The notes under the pieces are model-generated. The model ran no database searches, had not been told where the DNA came from, and was given only the letters and a program-made list of their open reading frames with translations. 64,000 nucleotides of DNA from Lathyrus oleraceus (taxonomy: Eukaryota; Streptophyta; Magnoliopsida; Fabales; Fabaceae): positions 431,237,319 through 431,301,318 of the forward strand of contig NC_066584.1 of the NCBI RefSeq assembly GCF_024323335.1, in the 5' to 3' direction. Both the position numbers and the translations under genes were made by a program. This document shows positions 61,234-64,000 of this stretch, piece after piece. Numbering within the stretch: the first letter of the stretch is position 1; every line of letters begins with the position of its first letter.

Positions 61234-61434
61234 GTTGCAAGTTTACAAGAGGAGATAGAAATTCTTGGAAGTCTAATGGAAAACTCTGATGTTAATATTG
61301 TGGATTGTAGAAATGTCCAAACATCAACGAACTCAAACAATGAAACACAATACTATCCTTATCAATTGGCTGATTATCGTTCACAAAAAGAAGGTTCTAC
61401 AACATGCCAAAGTTTTGGATCACACATAAGCTAA
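61234..61434 (+). pseudogene. Orphan 3' exon resembling a LOB-domain (LBD) protein
   Basis: Preceded by a good splice acceptor (TTGTGTAG at 61226-61233), the segment encodes 66 residues from VASLQEEIEILGSLMENSDV to QSFGSHIS and a TAA at 61432-61434. The opening leucine-heptad-like LQEEI..LGS.M.N is similar to the end of the LOB domain's coiled coil in some LBD proteins, followed by a variable tail. The DNA-binding CX2CX6CX3C exon is not in the window. A foldback element lies directly upstream. Identity is tentative. Confidence 0.35.
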
Positions 61435-61638
61435 AATATTTTTAAAAAAACACAAAGTAAATGCTTAATCGTGTAATGTAATCAAAGATCTTAACCACTG
61501 TGTGATAGTAAAAAATGGGATTTTCCATGTGTTAAGCATGTTATGAATTTTCCCCACGGACCATAAAATAAGGCACGTTGACAGCTATTCTGATTCAGAT
61601 TCAAACTAAATTGCTTCAGATATGAGAATTCACGCCAT

Positions 61639-61645
61639 TATAAAT
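61639..61645 (+). promoter_or_regulatory. TATA box of PAR1 copy 2
   Basis: TATAAAT about 113 nt before the start codon. The conserved block GGGATTTTCCATGTGTTAAG lies at 61517-61536. Promoter similarity to copy 1 begins near 61475. Confidence 0.65.
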
Positions 61646-61757
61646 GCACAATCGTTGACCTTCTTCATAAACTTCATTCATCCAAGCACAAATTTGTTAT
61701 CAACAAAATTCCCAACCAGTTTTAGTCACTAGATATAGCTCTCTTTTCCTTTAAGCC

Positions 61758-62323
61758 ATGGCTTCTAAATTTATCTTAAAGTGTTTGGTTATAGTCTCCC
61801 TTGTCATGTCTCTAGCCCTTACAGGCACTCTCGGTAAGTCTCCAAAGTTTTTCGAATACACACTTCTAATAGAATACGTGTTTCGTGGTATGATCCAAAT
61901 ATATATTTATTTAATTAACTAATGAACTAATATGGTAGTGGTGAAATCAATACAGGAGGAATAGAATGTGAGAATTTAAGCAACGAAACATGTTCATTTG
62001 CTGTTTCATCTAGCAGCAAAAGGTGTGTCCTAGAGAAACATGTGAAAAGATCAGGGGAAGAAGCATACACATGCAAGACATCAAATATTAAATCTGATAA
62101 ACTAAAAGATCACATCGAAAGCGACCAATGCATAAAAGTTTGTAATTTAGACAGATTATCACTTGGAATTTCATCAAATGCACTTCTGGAATATCGTTTC
62201 ATAGAGAAGCTATGTTCTCCACGGTGTTACAAGAGTTGTCCAAATGTTGTTGATCTTTACTTCAACCTAGCAGCTAGTGTAGGGGTGTTTCTTCCTAGCT
62301 TTTGTGATATGGATAATGTTTGA
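61758..62323 (+). CDS. PAR1-family secreted protein, copy 2 (two exons, short)
   Basis: Exons 61758-61833 and 61956-62323 (intron 122 nt, GT...AG) give 147 residues. The start is MASKFILKCLVIVSLVMSLA, a signal peptide. The mature region IECENLSNETCSFAVSSSSK matches copy 1, and all conserved cysteines to LPSFC are kept. The protein ends CDMDNV with TGA at 62321-62323, about where copy 1 continues with GGNARRVMAELKSSGIVAPG. The family's C-terminal tail (and the repeats of copy 1) is therefore missing. Sequence after the stop does not resemble copy 1, so truncation by rearrangement is likely. It may still encode a secreted protein, or it may be a pseudogene. Position is opposite in orientation to copy 1, about 25 kb away. 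Confidence 0.75.
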
Positions 62324-62800
62324 GTGTTTACAGAATAACTATAAGAGAGAGAATAAAATTCTAGCTCAATACAAGTGTTGATCTTCTAATTGAAAGTTTG
62401 TAGAATGAATTCTACTTGTGACTTTGAAATATTTTTTTATTTCTCTTTTTCAGACTTACAAAAATAACTTTGTGAATGGTTGTTGTCTTGGGAAATTAAA
62501 AAAACCGTATCCCCTAAAATAATATTTTCAAACAAAAAGGTTTAAGAAATATTTTTGAAAATCACTATTTTAAATTATTAAAAAAAAAATAGATCATTCT
62601 GGGATTTGTTTAACAAGGTATTCAGAATATAGCAAAATAGTTCAACAACTAAAGAAATAAAAGAAAAACAAACATATAAAGTTCAATAATTTGAAATCAA
62701 ACAATCAAGGTGAAGCTAGCGGAAATATATACGAGCGCATCGTACGCTCGAAAATACAATAGAATCGTCATCGAACTTTATTTATTCTCGGAGAAAAGGG
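62324..62800 (-). other. Rearranged Ogre-like leader fragment, reverse orientation
   Basis: Read on the minus strand, AATAAATAAAGTTCGATGAC (about 62770) looks like a decayed LTR end and primer site of the GGTGGCGACTC type, followed by a leader (TTTTCGAGCGTACG). 62324-62550 is unassigned. It abuts the next element's LTR within about 30 bp. Confidence 0.35.
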
Positions 62801-64000
62801 TGTCACACCCCAATTTTGTCCTGCTATTTGTGGTTTACCCATGAGATCTCTTTGTTTCAAAGATCCATTTGCGTAAGCGTGTTCATAATCTAAAATGTAG
62901 TTTGAATCTTTTCACATTACTAATGCAAAAACCTTTTTTTTATTAGTAAGTATTAAGAGTCATGTTATTATTTCTATGATCACTATTTACTAGTCCATTC
63001 ACACATCCCAAATATTTATGCCAAGTTCTAAGTTCTTCATGGGTTCCCAAATTAAATTTTCATTTTTTTGAGGCATGTATGTGTTTGTTTTAAATTGAAG
63101 TACCATATTTTAGATTTATGTGTTGAAATTAGAATATGTGTTGTTTTTAAATTAAAAGTGCCATATTTAGATTTTTGTGTTTAAGTTAGAATTGTGTTGT
63201 TTTTAAATTAAATCATTATAGTTGGTTTCTTTGTACCTAAGTTAGAATTATGTTGTTTTTTAGATTAAGTCACTATATTTGGGTTTCTCTGTACTTAAGT
63301 TAAAAGTGTATTGTTTTTAAAAGTTGAAATTGCATTGGCATGCCTCATGTTAAATTTCTGGTCATAGTTAAATTTTGATTAAATGATAACATGCTAGAAA
63401 CATTTTTGGTTGGATGTTCATGGTGGCCCAGGTAGGTTGCCAATTGAAATAAGATGACAAAATTTAAAATGATTTAATTAATTAGCAAGTTCCTAATTGA
63501 AATATTAAAATAAAGTTTAAATGTTTGAAAAGAGATTAATTACATAAATGATTTTTGATCTAGGATATTACAAATAAATTCCAAAGTTAATACAATTATC
63601 CAAAGGGTCCAAAGTTACATTTTGATGACTAAAATTGAAAAATTAAGCTGCTGAAAATCCAACAGTTTGAGAATAGAATTCTCAAAAGCCAGTGCCCTAA
63701 AATCCAACCCCCTCCTCAATAGGGCTAGCGCAGACTTCACCCTTCAATAGGGGTCACTTCATTCCTGTAACTTGCAGAGAAGAAAAACAGCTTATTTAAA
63801 AAACATTTTTTAAAAGCACTTAAAGAACTGAAAAACAACTAATTAAATTATTAAGTTCAAAGCTTTATCCAGAGGATTAATTTGAACATCTGAAAAGGCA
63901 TTGCAACAATAACTTAAAACAGAACAAATCCAAAGAAATTAAATCCCACATAATCTGGGATGTGAAAATCGAAAAAAGAAAGGAGTTTTCAAGACTTAAA
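62801..64000 (+). repeat. Start of a long Ogre-like LTR, cut by window end
   Basis: Begins TGTCACACCCCAATTTTGTC after GAGAAAAGGG (a purine run). The start is similar in style to the LTR at 652 (both ...CCCCAATTTTG). Contains repeated TTAGATT/GTGTTGTTTTTAAATTA-type units at 63060-63330. The rest lies outside the window. Confidence 0.5.

Overview
This is a repeat-dense plant nuclear window. I infer a legume, probably one with large Ogre/Tat-type elements as in the pea/vetch group. The inference rests on several-kilobase LTRs with TGGCGACTC-type primer sites, Ty3/gypsy Tat-lineage pol with a second RNase H, SIRE-like copia gag and spliced plant genes. Species is not fixed by anything I can read. 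Almost all of the DNA is transposable elements nested in one another. The only intact-looking host genes are two paralogous PAR1 (photoassimilate-responsive) secreted-protein genes, one at about 36.2-36.9 kb on the minus strand and one at about 61.8-62.3 kb on the plus strand.

Layout, left to right. 0-12 kb: an Ogre-like LTR (652-5284) with internal sequence on both sides, a leader, and a 2.4-kb solo LTR (7383-9765) with a CCAGA target duplication. 11.7-13.7 kb: decayed gypsy gag and the 3' part of a Tat element with an antisense coiled-coil coding fragment. 14.05-27.67 kb: a complete-structure, coding-defective Tat-type gypsy element (LTR-gag-PR-RT-RH-aRH-INT-LTR, TSD CTCAC). It carries an antisense, multi-exon gene with a plant-mobile-domain-like protein and its own TATA box. 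28-31 kb: outer LTR remnant, microsatellites and a hAT-like foldback element. 31.07-35.87 kb: a very young copia element (minus strand, identical LTRs, one nonsense codon). 36.1-37.2 kb: PAR1 gene 1 and its promoter. 37.7-39.5 kb: degenerate copia. 40.13-48.72 kb: a CACTA element (TSD ATG) that has captured part of an aspartyl-protease gene and was itself hit by a second young copia element (43.57-47.95 kb, TSD GATTT).

Right part: 49-50 kb Athila-like protease and LTR scraps; 51.8-53.5 kb SIRE/Maximus-like gag (minus) followed by its LTR, which contains a roughly 730-bp tandem duplication fusing SIRE LTR, a TA microsatellite and a CACTA fragment; 56.2-57.9 kb a solo LTR (TSD AGCCT); 58.9 kb a gypsy-type transposon domain remnant; 60.5-61.15 kb a foldback MITE; 61.23 kb an orphan exon resembling a LOB-domain protein; then PAR1 gene 2 and the start of another long LTR at 62801 running off the window.

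The strongest candidate for an unusual system is the antisense, intron-containing gene between pol and the 3' LTR of the 14-27.7 kb element. Because its introns lie on the strand opposite the genomic RNA, they would not be removed from the retrotransposition intermediate, so a spliced host-style gene can be carried by a retroelement. A second, older element in the window (12.9-13.7 kb) keeps an antisense coding remnant at the corresponding place. All coordinates and motifs were read by eye; identities rest on recalled family motifs, not on searches.
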